Assembly (NCBI GenBank): GCA_028280105.1
Contig: JANQML010000101.1
Span: forward strand, 1 to 36,476
From: Desulfobacula sp.
GTDB lineage: Bacteria > Desulfobacterota > Desulfobacteria > Desulfobacterales > Desulfobacteraceae
DNA length: 36,476 nucleotides
Direction: 5' to 3'
Made by a program: the position numbers and the translations under genes. Below are positions 16,822 to 25,616 of the stretch, piece by piece; positions within the stretch are counted from its first letter, which is position 1; the number at the start of each line of letters is the position of its first letter. The notes below the pieces were generated by a model. The model searched no databases, was not told where the DNA came from, and worked only from the letters and a program-made list of their open reading frames with translations.

Positions 16822-16981
16822 TGATACACCTTTTATTGTTAAGGATTGAAGCAAAAATAATCTACTCCCGGCAGAAATGAAGAAAGCCGAAACGACTCTT
16901 ACTTTCACCGACGTCTACATCATGATATTGTGGGTATAATATATGAGATATATAAAAATTTTTTAAGTAGGTTTTGATAAA

Positions 16982-17950
16982 ATGACTAAATATATAATCA
17001 GGCGGCTTCTTCAGGCGATTCCTGCAATCCTGGGTATCATAACAATCAATTTCATTATTTTGAATCTTGCCCCTGGTGATGCCGTAGATGTTCTTGCCGG
17101 AGAAGCGGGCACTGCCACTCCGGAATATCTTGCACAACTTCGGCATCTCTACGGCCTCGACCAGCCCTTGTACGTCCAATACTTTAAGTATATATGGAAC
17201 CTAATTAATTTTGATCTCGGTTTTTCATACCGCAACCAAATGCCTGTAATCGATCTCATAATGCAAAGAGTTCCGGCGACGCTGCTTCTTATGGTGTCCT
17301 GCATAACTCTGGCTGTAATATTGGGTTCTTTGCTGGGTGCAATTGCCGCCAGGTACTCAGGGACAGTCATTGATTATTTTACAACTTTTATAGCTCTGCT
17401 TTGTTACTCTATCCCGGTTTTTTGGATAGGGCTTATTATGATCATCATTTTTTCTATAAATTTAGGGTGGTTGCCTAGTGGCGGCATGGTGACTTTAGGT
17501 GCCGGTTATACCGGTCTTGCGTGGGTTTGGGATGTTTTAAAGCATTTAATTATGCCCTGTACTTCGCTTGCATTGCTTTTTATGGGAATTTACACCCGGC
17601 TCATGCGAGCGTCAATGTTAGAAGTTTACGATTTGGATTTCGTTCGTACCGCGTATGCCAAAGGTCTGTCAGACGGGCGCATAGCCACAAGGCACGTTAT
17701 GCGAAATGCTTTTCTTCCGGTTGTAACAATGGCTGGTATTCACACAGCAGGAATTTTGGGAGGGGCAGTTGTTGTTGAGGTGGTTTTCAATTGGCCAGGC
17801 CTTGGCAGGCTGGCGTTTGATGCGGTCTTTGCAAGGGATTTTAATCTCCTTTTGAGTATTTCGGTTCTATCTTCAATCCTTGTTATTGCAGTCAACATTA
17901 CAATAGACATAATATACACTTTTCTTGATCCCCGGATTGAGGTGCGCTAA
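16982..17950 (+). CDS. ABC transporter permease, DppB-like
   Basis: 322 residues, six hydrophobic segments, inner-membrane channel subunit. The N-terminus MTKYIIRRLLQAIPAILGII, then LAPGDAV and LRHLYGLDQPLYVQYFKYIW, is the DppB/OppB signature. The EAA loop is visible as DFVRTAYAKGLSDGRIATRH, followed by AFLPVV. The stop shares a base with the next start (TAATG), so dppB and dppC are translationally coupled. The ribosome site is weak. Confidence 0.93.
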   Translation: MTKYIIRRLLQAIPAILGIITINFIILNLAPGDAVDVLAGEAGTATPEYLAQLRHLYGLDQPLYVQYFKYIWNLINFDLGFSYRNQMPVIDLIMQRVPATLLLMVSCITLAVILGSLLGAIAARYSGTVIDYFTTFIALLCYSIPVFWIGLIMIIIFSINLGWLPSGGMVTLGAGYTGLAWVWDVLKHLIMPCTSLALLFMGIYTRLMRASMLEVYDLDFVRTAYAKGLSDGRIATRHVMRNAFLPVVTMAGIHTAGILGGAVVVEVVFNWPGLGRLAFDAVFARDFNLLLSISVLSSILVIAVNITIDIIYTFLDPRIEVR

Positions 17951-18795
17951 TGATAAATACGATCCGAGAATTTTGGTTTCAATTTAGCCAGCACCGTGGT
18001 GCAGTTGTTGGAGCAATTGTTATTGTGATGATTCTGTTAATGGCAGCATGCGCTGATCTGGTCTTTGATCACGGTCCGCTTGATCTTGTCGCTAAACCTT
18101 TTCTTCATCCAGGTGAAAATTTTCAGCACCCCCTTGGTACCGATAGTTTAGGGAGGGATGTTTTGGCCGGCATCTTTTTTGGTACGCGTGTCTCTCTTCT
18201 TATCGGTCTTATTGCGACGATAATTGCGACCACAGCAGGTGTTACTATCGGCGCTTTTTCCGGATATTACGGTGGCAGGATTGATGACGGACTTATGAGA
18301 TTTACGGAAATTTTCCAAACGATCCCCGCCTTCCTGCTGATGATAATTATTGTCGCCATATTCCAACCGTCAATCAAGGTAATAGTGATTGCGATCGGCC
18401 TTACTGCATGGCCGGATATTGCACGATTGGTTCGAAGTGAATTTGTCTCTTTGCGAGACCGCGAATTTGTGGAGGCCGCAAGAGGTATTGGAATGAGAGA
18501 TATTCGAATTATTTGTACCCAGGTCCTGCCAAACGCAATTGCACCGATTGTAGTAATGGGATCCTTTGTTGTAGCAAGATCAATCCTCAATGAATCCGGT
18601 CTGGCCTTTTTGGGTCTGGGGGATCCAAACGTTATGAGCTGGGGAAGTATGATAGGCCGTGGCAGGGAAGTGATGCGAATTGCCGAATACCTTAGCATAA
18701 TCCCCGGGGTTGCGATTTTTCTTACCGTGGTGGCATTGAATATGCTCGGAGATGGGTTGAACGATGCCCTTAACCCACGCCAGAAGAAGCGTTAA
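17950..18795 (+). CDS. ABC transporter permease, DppC-like
   Basis: 281 residues, the second channel subunit. Family marks include HPLGTDSLGRDVLAGIFFGT near residue 57, then SLLIGL, and an EAA loop EFVEAARGIGMRDIRIICTQ with LPN following. The C-terminus (GDGLNDALNPRQKKR) is typical for DppC/OppC. It overlaps dppB by one base and is 11 bases from the first ATPase gene. Confidence 0.93.
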   Translation: MINTIREFWFQFSQHRGAVVGAIVIVMILLMAACADLVFDHGPLDLVAKPFLHPGENFQHPLGTDSLGRDVLAGIFFGTRVSLLIGLIATIIATTAGVTIGAFSGYYGGRIDDGLMRFTEIFQTIPAFLLMIIIVAIFQPSIKVIVIAIGLTAWPDIARLVRSEFVSLRDREFVEAARGIGMRDIRIICTQVLPNAIAPIVVMGSFVVARSILNESGLAFLGLGDPNVMSWGSMIGRGREVMRIAEYLSIIPGVAIFLTVVALNMLGDGLNDALNPRQKKR

Positions 18796-18806
18796 GGAGA
18801 GATCTG

Positions 18807-19787
18807 ATGTCAGTACTTGAGGTAAAGAACCTTCAAACAAATTTCTATACACGGGCGGGAATCATTCGCGCCGTAGACAATGTCAGCTTTTCTGTAAATA
18901 GGGGAGAGACTCTTGCCGTAGTCGGTGAATCAGGATGCGGAAAGTCAGTTACAGCATTGTCAGTTCTTAGACTTATCCCCTCACCTCCCGGGCGTATTGA
19001 TGGTGGTGAAATTCTGCTCAAGGGAAGAGATTTACTTAAGTTGACTCCTGGTGAAATGAGGGCACTGCGAGGTAGCCAGGTTTCCATGATATTCCAGGAA
19101 CCGATGACATCTCTCAATCCGGTTCATCGTGTGGGATTTCAGATTGGCGAAGCGATATTGGCTCATGAGAATATTTCTAAAAGAGATGTAACCAATCGTT
19201 GTCTTGATTTGCTCGAGTTGGTCGGAATACCGGACCCAAGTCGTTGTATACGCGAATATCCCCATAGGCTTTCAGGGGGCATGCGCCAACGCGTCATGAT
19301 TGCGATGGCCGTCGCTTGTAATCCAGCCGTTTTGATTGCAGACGAACCAACCACCGCTTTGGATGTCACCGTACAGGCGCAGGTGCTCAAACTCTTAAAA
19401 CGACTAAAGGATGAATTAGGGTTGGCTTTGATTCTTATTACCCATGATCTTGGGGTGGTTGCGGAAACGGCAGATAAAGTAATTGTCATGTATGCGGGAC
19501 GCAAAGTAGAGGAGGGTTCGACTGTCCAAATATTTAAGCGCCCTTTACATCCTTATACATCAGGCCTCCTTGGGGCAATTCCGCGTATTAATCAGGAACA
19601 GAATTGCAGAGATTATTCACTAAAAGAAATCAAGGGGGTTGTACCGCCGCTTCTAAAAAGACCGAAAGGATGCTCGTTTTCCCCGAGATGTCCACGTGTC
19701 CTTGACAAATGCCGTGTTGAGAAACCGTCTCTAATATCATTGAGCACCGGCCAGCAAGCCGCCTGTTTCAATCCCGAGGATTGGTGA
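18807..19787 (+). CDS. ABC transporter ATPase, DppD-like
   Basis: 326 residues. Walker A GESGCGKS is at 40-47, the Q-loop is in MIFQEPMTSLNP, the signature is LSGGMRQRV, Walker B is VLIADEPTTALD, and the H-loop is ITHDLGVV. The C-terminal extension with Cys pattern GCSFSPRCP is the oligopeptide-type tail. An AGGAGA ribosome site precedes the ATG. It works as a pair with the DppF-like protein. Confidence 0.94.
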   Translation: MSVLEVKNLQTNFYTRAGIIRAVDNVSFSVNRGETLAVVGESGCGKSVTALSVLRLIPSPPGRIDGGEILLKGRDLLKLTPGEMRALRGSQVSMIFQEPMTSLNPVHRVGFQIGEAILAHENISKRDVTNRCLDLLELVGIPDPSRCIREYPHRLSGGMRQRVMIAMAVACNPAVLIADEPTTALDVTVQAQVLKLLKRLKDELGLALILITHDLGVVAETADKVIVMYAGRKVEEGSTVQIFKRPLHPYTSGLLGAIPRINQEQNCRDYSLKEIKGVVPPLLKRPKGCSFSPRCPRVLDKCRVEKPSLISLSTGQQAACFNPEDW

Positions 19788-19942
19788 GAGATTAAAGAGG
19801 ATTCGTGAGAGATTGAAATAGAAGTAGTACCCCGGGTAAACGGGATGAAATCCGGGATAACTGTCTCCACAAAAGTCATACATAAAAATCAAGAAATCAA
19901 CTCCTGGGGTGGTAATATTTTTTCAATAAATTTGGATATAAG

Positions 19943-20899
19943 ATGGAACCTTTACTTTGTGTTAAAGATTTAAAAAAATACTTTACAACACCACGCGGTA
20001 TTTTAAAAGCTGTCGATGGCGTCTCGTTAACTTTGGAAAAAGGCCAGACAGTTGGACTCGTGGGCGAATCCGGATGCGGTAAATCGACTCTTGGAAAATC
20101 CATTATGAGGCTCACCGAGCCTACGAGCGGCAATATCTCTTTTGAAGGAATAGACGTTTTGAGTTTAAGTAAAAGGGAACTAAGGCCATTTAGGAAAAGA
20201 ATACAATACATTTTTCAGGATCCTTTCTCTTCCTTAAATCCTCGTTCCACTGTTCAGCGCATACTCAAAGAACCTTTGATCGTACATGGTGTAAAAGATA
20301 AAACCGAGTGTAAAAATAGAATAGAATGGCTTATGAACAAGGTCGGCCTTGGAATTGAAAGCCTGAACAATTACCCACACGAATTTTCAGGTGGCCAACG
20401 ACAGCGTATCGGTATAGCGAGAGCGCTTGCATTGAATCCGAGCCTTATCATCTGTGATGAACCGGTTTCAGCGTTAGATGTCTCTATCCAGGCCCAGATA
20501 TTGAATCTTTTAAGTAAGCTGCAGCGTGAATTGGGACTCTCGTATTTGTTTATTTCTCACGATCTCTCAGTCGTTAAGTATATTTCAGATATTGTCATGG
20601 TGATGTATCTTGGAAAAATTGTTGAAGTAGCAAACCATGCGGATATCTGGTCCGAACCGCTCCATCCCTACACGCAAATACTTATGTCCTCAGCCCCGCT
20701 GCCAGATCCTGTCATCGCTACCAAACGCCACGAGACCTCTTTAAAAGGAGATGTGCCAAGCCCCTTAAATGTGCCTTCAGGATGCCGGTTTCGCACCAGA
20801 TGTCCCATCGCTGTTAAGAGTTGTTCGGAAAATGAACCTGCGTTGCGGGAAGTGAGAGGAGACCATTTTGTGGCTTGCGATCTTGTTGTCACCAGGTAA
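19943..20899 (+). CDS. ABC transporter ATPase, DppF-like
   Basis: 318 residues. Walker A GESGCGKS is at 41-48, the Q-loop YIFQDPFSSLNPR, the signature FSGGQRQRIGIARAL, Walker B LIICDEPVSALD, and the H-loop FISHDLSVV. The C-terminal tail has GCRFRTRCP. It is separated from dppD by 155 bases holding a direct repeat of GTGAGAGATT and no gene. It completes the transporter. Confidence 0.94.
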   Translation: MEPLLCVKDLKKYFTTPRGILKAVDGVSLTLEKGQTVGLVGESGCGKSTLGKSIMRLTEPTSGNISFEGIDVLSLSKRELRPFRKRIQYIFQDPFSSLNPRSTVQRILKEPLIVHGVKDKTECKNRIEWLMNKVGLGIESLNNYPHEFSGGQRQRIGIARALALNPSLIICDEPVSALDVSIQAQILNLLSKLQRELGLSYLFISHDLSVVKYISDIVMVMYLGKIVEVANHADIWSEPLHPYTQILMSSAPLPDPVIATKRHETSLKGDVPSPLNVPSGCRFRTRCPIAVKSCSENEPALREVRGDHFVACDLVVTR

Positions 20900-21001
20900 A
20901 AAAGCGTCACATCATGGGTTGGTTGTGCCGTCAGATGGACAGCCGTGGGTTTCGGTAGAGACTGAATATTTTCAAACTCCAAAATTAGCAGGTGTTCTGT
21001 A

Positions 21002-22096
21002 ATGAAAGACAAAGTAGCAGTTCTTGGCGGTGGTGCCGGTGCTCATGCAGAGGCTTTCGAACTTGCCACCAAAGGGTTCAGAGTGAATATCTGTCAAGTT
21101 CCAGAGCGTAAAAATAATTTTAAGAAAACGCTTATGGGCAAAATAAAGGCCACTGGCAAAATCAGGGGTGTTGCAAAGCTAAATCTGGCAACTACCGATT
21201 TTCAGGAGGCAATAACGGGTGTCAAGACTATCTTTTTAGCAGCGCCATCTTTTGCCCATAAGTTATTTGCCTCCTACTGCGCCCCTTACTTAGAAGATGG
21301 GCAGATCATTGTTTTAACGCCAGGGACGGGTGGGTCGCTAGTTTTTGCCAAGGAATTAAGAGATAGAGGTGTTAGAAAAAATCTAACCATAGCTGAAACA
21401 ATAGCACTTCCCTATGGAACGAGAATGCAAGAGCCTGGGCATGTTCAAATACGGGCTAAGACTGTAAATAACCCTATTGGTGTGTTCCCTGCCAAAAGGA
21501 CAGATGAAGTTGTTCAGTATTTACAACAATTTTATCCTGAATTGGTGCCCTTATCGAATGTACTTGAGGCCGCTTTGAATAGCACAAACGCAATCCTTCA
21601 TCCGGCGGCAACGCTACTCAATGTTGGCAGTATAGAATCTGGTAATTGCTTCATGTTGTATAAAGATGGAATGGGTCCGTCGTCACTAACCTTAATGGGC
21701 GCCTTGGTAAACGATAGAGCGATGATTGGAAAGGCATTTGGGCTTAATATGGATACCGGAGATGCCTTTCAGAAAGGAAGAATAGAAGCCTTGAAAGAGT
21801 TCTTAGATAGTACCCTTGGCGAAAATTCGTACGAGGCGGTATCACGTTTGAAAGGGCCTTCATCTTTAGAAAACAGGTATATTACGGAAGATGTCCCTTA
21901 TGCTCTTGTTCTGTGGGAATCGCTTGCCAATGCGGTTAATGTAAAAGTCCCTGCAATAAGTTCAATTATCGAGATTTTTTCTATAATTTGTGGGGTCGAT
22001 TTTCGAAAAGACGGGAGAACCGTTTACGATCTGGGTTTATCCGGATTAAGTCTTTCTCAAATAACTAAATTTTTGCATGACGGAGAAGAAGATTAA
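21002..22096 (+). CDS. Opine dehydrogenase family protein (NAD/NADP octopine/nopaline dehydrogenase)
   Basis: 364 residues. The N-terminal Rossmann domain has GGGAGAHAEAFELATKGFRV (from about residue 9). The C-terminal domain has NSTNAILHPAATLLNVGSIE, where His200 fits the catalytic histidine of this family. Known enzymes reduce or oxidise the C-N bond joining an amino acid to a 2-keto acid; in breakdown they give amino acid plus keto acid. It lies directly after the ABC transporter genes (102-base gap) and before an enolase-superfamily gene and a RidA gene, which argues for catabolism of an imported opine-like or other N-substituted amino acid. The ribosome site is weak. The substrate is not predictable from sequence. 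Confidence 0.88.
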   Translation: MKDKVAVLGGGAGAHAEAFELATKGFRVNICQVPERKNNFKKTLMGKIKATGKIRGVAKLNLATTDFQEAITGVKTIFLAAPSFAHKLFASYCAPYLEDGQIIVLTPGTGGSLVFAKELRDRGVRKNLTIAETIALPYGTRMQEPGHVQIRAKTVNNPIGVFPAKRTDEVVQYLQQFYPELVPLSNVLEAALNSTNAILHPAATLLNVGSIESGNCFMLYKDGMGPSSLTLMGALVNDRAMIGKAFGLNMDTGDAFQKGRIEALKEFLDSTLGENSYEAVSRLKGPSSLENRYITEDVPYALVLWESLANAVNVKVPAISSIIEIFSIICGVDFRKDGRTVYDLGLSGLSLSQITKFLHDGEED

Positions 22097-22466
22097 CCGG
22101 ATATTTCACGAATCGATTTTACTTTAGCTGTTAGGCATTATGTCTAATTCAACCGCCCGGCACATTGTGCCAATTGCTTTACATAACCGTTTTTTTTGAA
22201 AAACTCAGTTTTTTTCTTGACAGAAATTTTCTTTTAATGCTAAACTTAATTATTGATTATTAATAATCAATAATTGATCTGGGTTCTTTAGAATCGATAT
22301 GGTTGTAACTACCAGAGCAATATTTCACCACCGATCCGGTGAACCCATAGTCATCTTGATCCTGAATATTACCAGGTGGGATCGTATTTTGTTTAGAACG
22401 TTAGCATAAATAACCCGATGCAACTATAAGGAAGATAACTTAAACAGACTAAAAGGAGAATTATTT
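22097..22466. other. Intergenic region with second promoter unit
   Basis: After the dehydrogenase there is a small GGCAC/GTGCC hairpin (22159-22171), then the promoter-palindrome unit at 22217-22275, then a leader of about 190 bases with a TTCACC/GGTGAA stem. AAAGGAG precedes the next start. No gene is seen. Confidence 0.6.
22217..22275 (+). promoter_or_regulatory. Promoter with second 28-bp perfect palindrome
   Basis: TTGACA at 22217-22222, 18 bases, then TAAACT (22241-22246) as -10. A perfect 28-bp palindrome runs from 22248 to 22275, left half AATTATTGATTATT. Same box, spacer and palindrome placement as at 14880-14939, with the core TTATTAATAA shared, so the same dimeric regulator probably binds both. 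Confidence 0.65.
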
Positions 22467-23561
22467 ATGAAAATTAACCGTATAGAGGCATATAAGCTAG
22501 AGATTCCCTTTCTGGAGAGAATCGTGACATCTTTTACTTCATATGACAATATGGAGGCACTGGTAGTAAAGGTCTCTGCAGGGGAACATTTTGGTGTTGC
22601 CGAAACTACTGCTGTTGCAAGCCATTCGGGTGAATCTGTAGGCAGCATTCTGGCAGCACTGGAACATCTTGCTCCTCTTGTGCTTGGTGAAGATCCACGT
22701 GAAATTCGTAAAATTCATGAAAAAATGAATCACATTGATATCAACAATGCTGCAAAGGCAGCTATTGATATCGCTTGTCATGATTTGATATCAAAACATT
22801 ACAATGTTCCCCTTGCCACCTTGCTGGGTGGGGTTGTTCAGGAAAATTTTGACACAGAACATCTAGTACCTATTAAACCGATTGAAGAAACGGTTGCTTA
22901 TACCAAAAAACTTGTAGAAGAAGGGTATAAAATATTTGAGTTAAAAGTTAAAGGAAGCAAAGACGATGTGAAACGAGTACAGGCCACCCTAGATGTGCTC
23001 GAGCCAGGTTCTGATGTTGTTATCGACTTCAACCGTGCAGGTAATGCACTTACAGTAGGCCGCTTTATTAATGCAATAGATCCCAAACAGTGCAACATTT
23101 TCATTGAACAACCAACCGGCACTCTGGAAGAAACCGCAGAGGTCAGAAAAAACAGCCGTTTCCCTATAATTGCCGATGAGCTGATAAAATCACTTAGAGA
23201 TACAGTCAAAGTGGTTAATTCAGGTGCAGGTGATGCCATATCCATTAAGCTGCTTGTTGTTGGCGGTTTTTTACCTGCTATGGAAATTGCCAGTTATGCC
23301 ACAGCAATGGGTATTCCATTCCGTGTTGATGATATGTGTGTAAGTCGGCATGGCAATACAGCTTCATATGTACTTGCAAGCGCCTTGCACAGCATCGTTA
23401 ACGGTACGTCTACCTCCACCCTTCTGGCTGATCATGAAGATATTGTGCCTGAGGGTGTCAGCATCGACAATGGTATTGCCAGTCTGAAACAGCAGCCTGG
23501 AATAGGTGCAACCATAGACTTTACCAAGCTGGGAGAAGCAATAGCAAAGTGGTCCCTCTAA
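22467..23561 (+). CDS. Enolase superfamily enzyme, muconate-lactonizing subgroup
   Basis: 364 residues. Capping domain at 1-120, barrel afterwards. The subgroup acid-base residues are visible: K160 and K162 (LKVKG), metal ligands D187 (VIDFN), E214 (FIEQP) and D237 (IIADE), and the second general base K261 (SIKLL). These mark proton abstraction next to a carboxylate. Known members include dipeptide epimerases, N-acylamino acid racemases, hydroxyproline 2-epimerase and cis-3-hydroxyproline dehydratase. The DxD that binds the dipeptide amino group in Ala-Glu epimerases is not evident (ADHED at that place). It is the first gene after the second palindrome promoter and is followed by ridA, which would suit a dehydratase making an enamine. 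Confidence 0.88.
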   Translation: MKINRIEAYKLEIPFLERIVTSFTSYDNMEALVVKVSAGEHFGVAETTAVASHSGESVGSILAALEHLAPLVLGEDPREIRKIHEKMNHIDINNAAKAAIDIACHDLISKHYNVPLATLLGGVVQENFDTEHLVPIKPIEETVAYTKKLVEEGYKIFELKVKGSKDDVKRVQATLDVLEPGSDVVIDFNRAGNALTVGRFINAIDPKQCNIFIEQPTGTLEETAEVRKNSRFPIIADELIKSLRDTVKVVNSGAGDAISIKLLVVGGFLPAMEIASYATAMGIPFRVDDMCVSRHGNTASYVLASALHSIVNGTSTSTLLADHEDIVPEGVSIDNGIASLKQQPGIGATIDFTKLGEAIAKWSL

Positions 23562-23697
23562 CTGGACGGTTTGCCTTTGCCTGCCCTAAACAATCAATTC
23601 GTATCATGTTAAGGGGTTCTCCTTACTATTGCTGTACAAAAAGGTGAAATATTATAAATTAAAAGAAAAATTTGAATGATTGAGGAGAAATTGAAAG

Positions 23698-24084
23698 ATG
23701 AAAACTAGATATTTGCAGCCTTCAACATTGCCTGTGCCAGCCGCGCCCTATGTTCCTGGAATAAGAAAAGGTATGTTTCTGTTCACTTCAGGGCAGATCT
23801 CAGTGGATGGTAATGGCAACGTAGTTGGCGAAGGTGATATCAAGGCTCAAACCTTGCAGGTACTTCAAAATATGAAAACCATCCTGGAAGAAGGTGGTGC
23901 AAAAATAACAGATGTTGTGAAAACCACTGTTTTCATAGCAGATATAAATGATTTTGCTGCAATGAATCAAGTCTACACTGAATTTTTTGGCGACTGCAAA
24001 CCGACACGGAGTACGGTACAGGCAACCTTGGCTCGCCCGACGTTACTAGTTGAAATAGAAGCCATAGCAATCGTCGCAGAATAG
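23698..24084 (+). CDS. ridA: RidA family enamine/imine deaminase
   Basis: 128 residues, trimeric family. Arg104 (PTRSTVQATL) and Glu119 (VEIEAIA) match the residues that hold the carboxylate and water in active RidA, so it should hydrolyse 2-imino or enamino acids to keto acids and ammonia. GGAG precedes the ATG. Next to an opine dehydrogenase homolog and an enolase-type enzyme it probably clears an imine or enamine intermediate of that pathway. Confidence 0.93.
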   Translation: MKTRYLQPSTLPVPAAPYVPGIRKGMFLFTSGQISVDGNGNVVGEGDIKAQTLQVLQNMKTILEEGGAKITDVVKTTVFIADINDFAAMNQVYTEFFGDCKPTRSTVQATLARPTLLVEIEAIAIVAE

Positions 24085-24578
24085 AGCCGAGCCGCCAAAC
24101 GGCCGAAGAGCTTGGGGTGAATAGCTGCTAATTTTTTGGGTTTGCTGTGAACATGTTCCTGGCATTGCCACTACGGCTAAAGTCAAATCGATTCGTCAAA
24201 TATCCGGGTTCGTTTCTGTAGAAAAACAAGCCATTTTGTTCAAATTCAAGGCGGATAAAAATTTTAACGACAGACATATGAATAGCCCTCGGATTAAAAA
24301 TTTTATTCAACACGGAAAGTGGCCAAAAGAAGCCGTTTTTCTACGGGAACGAATTCGATATCGTACCGATTGTGACGGTACTGCCGTTAGCATATCCCTT
24401 TCCACTGGGGTCCCCGGGGGCGGCAGTGCGCCAAAGCATAAGACGGTATCACCGGGAGTTGTGTTGCCGGTTAGCCTTAATATCCGGTTTTATGAAAAGC
24501 ACCTTGTGTCTTTTAAATCGTAATGATATGAATTTTATTAAAATATGATAATATAATCTATAATGATGACAAATAAAA
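24085..24578. other. 494-base region without recognised gene
   Basis: It contains a decayed inverted repeat (separate entry, 24200-24361) and a very AT-rich stretch before the regulator gene with TATAAT-like boxes. The frames 24236-24523 (plus) and 24128-24313 (minus) have no family resemblance and no ribosome site. Confidence 0.6.
24200..24361. repeat. Imperfect inverted repeat, about 28 bp, 107 bases apart
   Basis: The left arm (24200-24227) contains TTCGTTTCTGTAGAAAAAC. The right arm (24335-24361) read on the other strand contains TTCGTTCCCGTAGAAAAAC, and both arms have ATATC further out. The core GTAGAAAAAC is exact. This could be a worn miniature mobile element or a long RNA hairpin after ridA. 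Confidence 0.5.
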
Positions 24579-25265
24579 ATGACAAAAATAAACACTAAAA
24601 CTCTAAGTTTGCAAGCTGCTGGTTATATAAGAGAAGCCATTCGCAATAAACAACTGCAACCGGGGGACAAGCTCACAGAACTGGCCATTGCCGATGAACT
24701 GTCAACCAGTCAGGGACCTGTACGCGAAGCCCTGCAAATGCTTGTTTCAGAAGGTCTGGTAAGAATCAGAGGAAAACGGGAAAAACATGTTGCCATGCCA
24801 AGCGCTAAGGAGGTTCTTGACAGCTATTTTGCCGGTGGTGTTCTTGAAGGAGCCACAGTGGCGGCAGCAATTGATAATTTTACAGATGATGACATGGCCC
24901 ATATTGAAAAAATTGTGAAAAAAATGCAAGATGTTGGTGAGATGAGTGATTCTGATAAAGCGATTGATCTGGTAGCGACTCTTGATGCAGAGTTTCACGA
25001 TTTTCTTTTTTCCAAGGGCAATAAAGAGTTTGTAAGAGAACTCTGGTTCCGTTCATGCCAGGTCATCGGAAAATTTTTATTCTATCAAAAATGGCGTGAA
25101 CTAGTCAATCCCAAAGAAATCTACACACGTCACAAAAAAGTGATGGAAGCCGTTAAACTGCGTGATAAAAACCTTATTGAGCAGACCATACGGGATCACT
25201 ATAACTCTGCTGGAGAATTCTTTGCTCAATGCTGTAATGATCAAAAAGAAAAAAATAACATCTAA
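24579..25265 (+). CDS. GntR family regulator with FCD domain
   Basis: 228 residues. The winged helix at about 8-70 has IREAIRNKQLQPGDKLTELA, then ELSTSQGPVREALQMLVSEG. The all-helical FCD effector domain shows the usual metal-site histidines (AEFHDFLF, YTRHKKVM, IRDHYNSA). This family senses small carboxylates. It closes the block of transporter, opine-type dehydrogenase, enolase-type enzyme and RidA genes, so it is the best candidate for binding the two 28-bp palindromes. Confidence 0.9.
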   Translation: MTKINTKTLSLQAAGYIREAIRNKQLQPGDKLTELAIADELSTSQGPVREALQMLVSEGLVRIRGKREKHVAMPSAKEVLDSYFAGGVLEGATVAAAIDNFTDDDMAHIEKIVKKMQDVGEMSDSDKAIDLVATLDAEFHDFLFSKGNKEFVRELWFRSCQVIGKFLFYQKWRELVNPKEIYTRHKKVMEAVKLRDKNLIEQTIRDHYNSAGEFFAQCCNDQKEKNNI

Positions 25266-25616
25266 ATTGGCAATGGCTCATACCATATGGCGTGGGTAAT
25301 AAGCCAAAGGCATCTTACGAATTTTTTTATAAGAGATTTTATTTTTTCATAAAAAAGTGTTGAAATCTCTGCTCCAACCGCCTTTAACTGGCCTGATCAA
25401 ACGATAAATGCCGTGGCTTCCGAAGTGAATCATTGGGGGATGCCTGTTTATCTTGATAATCGACCATGATCTGTGGTGGTCTCCCTTATCCGATCCGCCT
25501 GTGCACCTGATACCGGGAGACTGAGGCAGTCCCCCGGTATAGATGCGTTACAACATGATTTAATGTGTCATCCACCTCGTATCAAAGGGTTGCGGCAGGC
25601 TATTACAGTATCCGGG
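25266..25616. other. Intergenic region between convergent genes
   Basis: No gene seen. It carries an AT hairpin near 25321-25360 and a strong stem at 25510-25540 (separate entry). Confidence 0.6.
25510..25540. terminator. Strong hairpin after the aldehyde dehydrogenase gene
   Basis: ATACCGGG plus GACTG pair with CAGTC plus CCCGGTAT around an AGG loop; one unpaired base on each side. It follows the end of the minus-strand dehydrogenase gene. No T tract, so termination is likely but not certain. Confidence 0.55.

Noticed and set aside
22467-23561. Assignment as L-Ala-D/L-Glu (dipeptide) epimerase
   Set aside because: The catalytic set fits the subgroup, but the DxD substrate motif is not evident and the neighbours suggest other chemistry; left as subgroup only.
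24128-24523. Small genes on both strands between ridA and the FCD regulator
   Set aside because: No ribosome sites, no family resemblance, and they cover an inverted repeat that explains the open frames.
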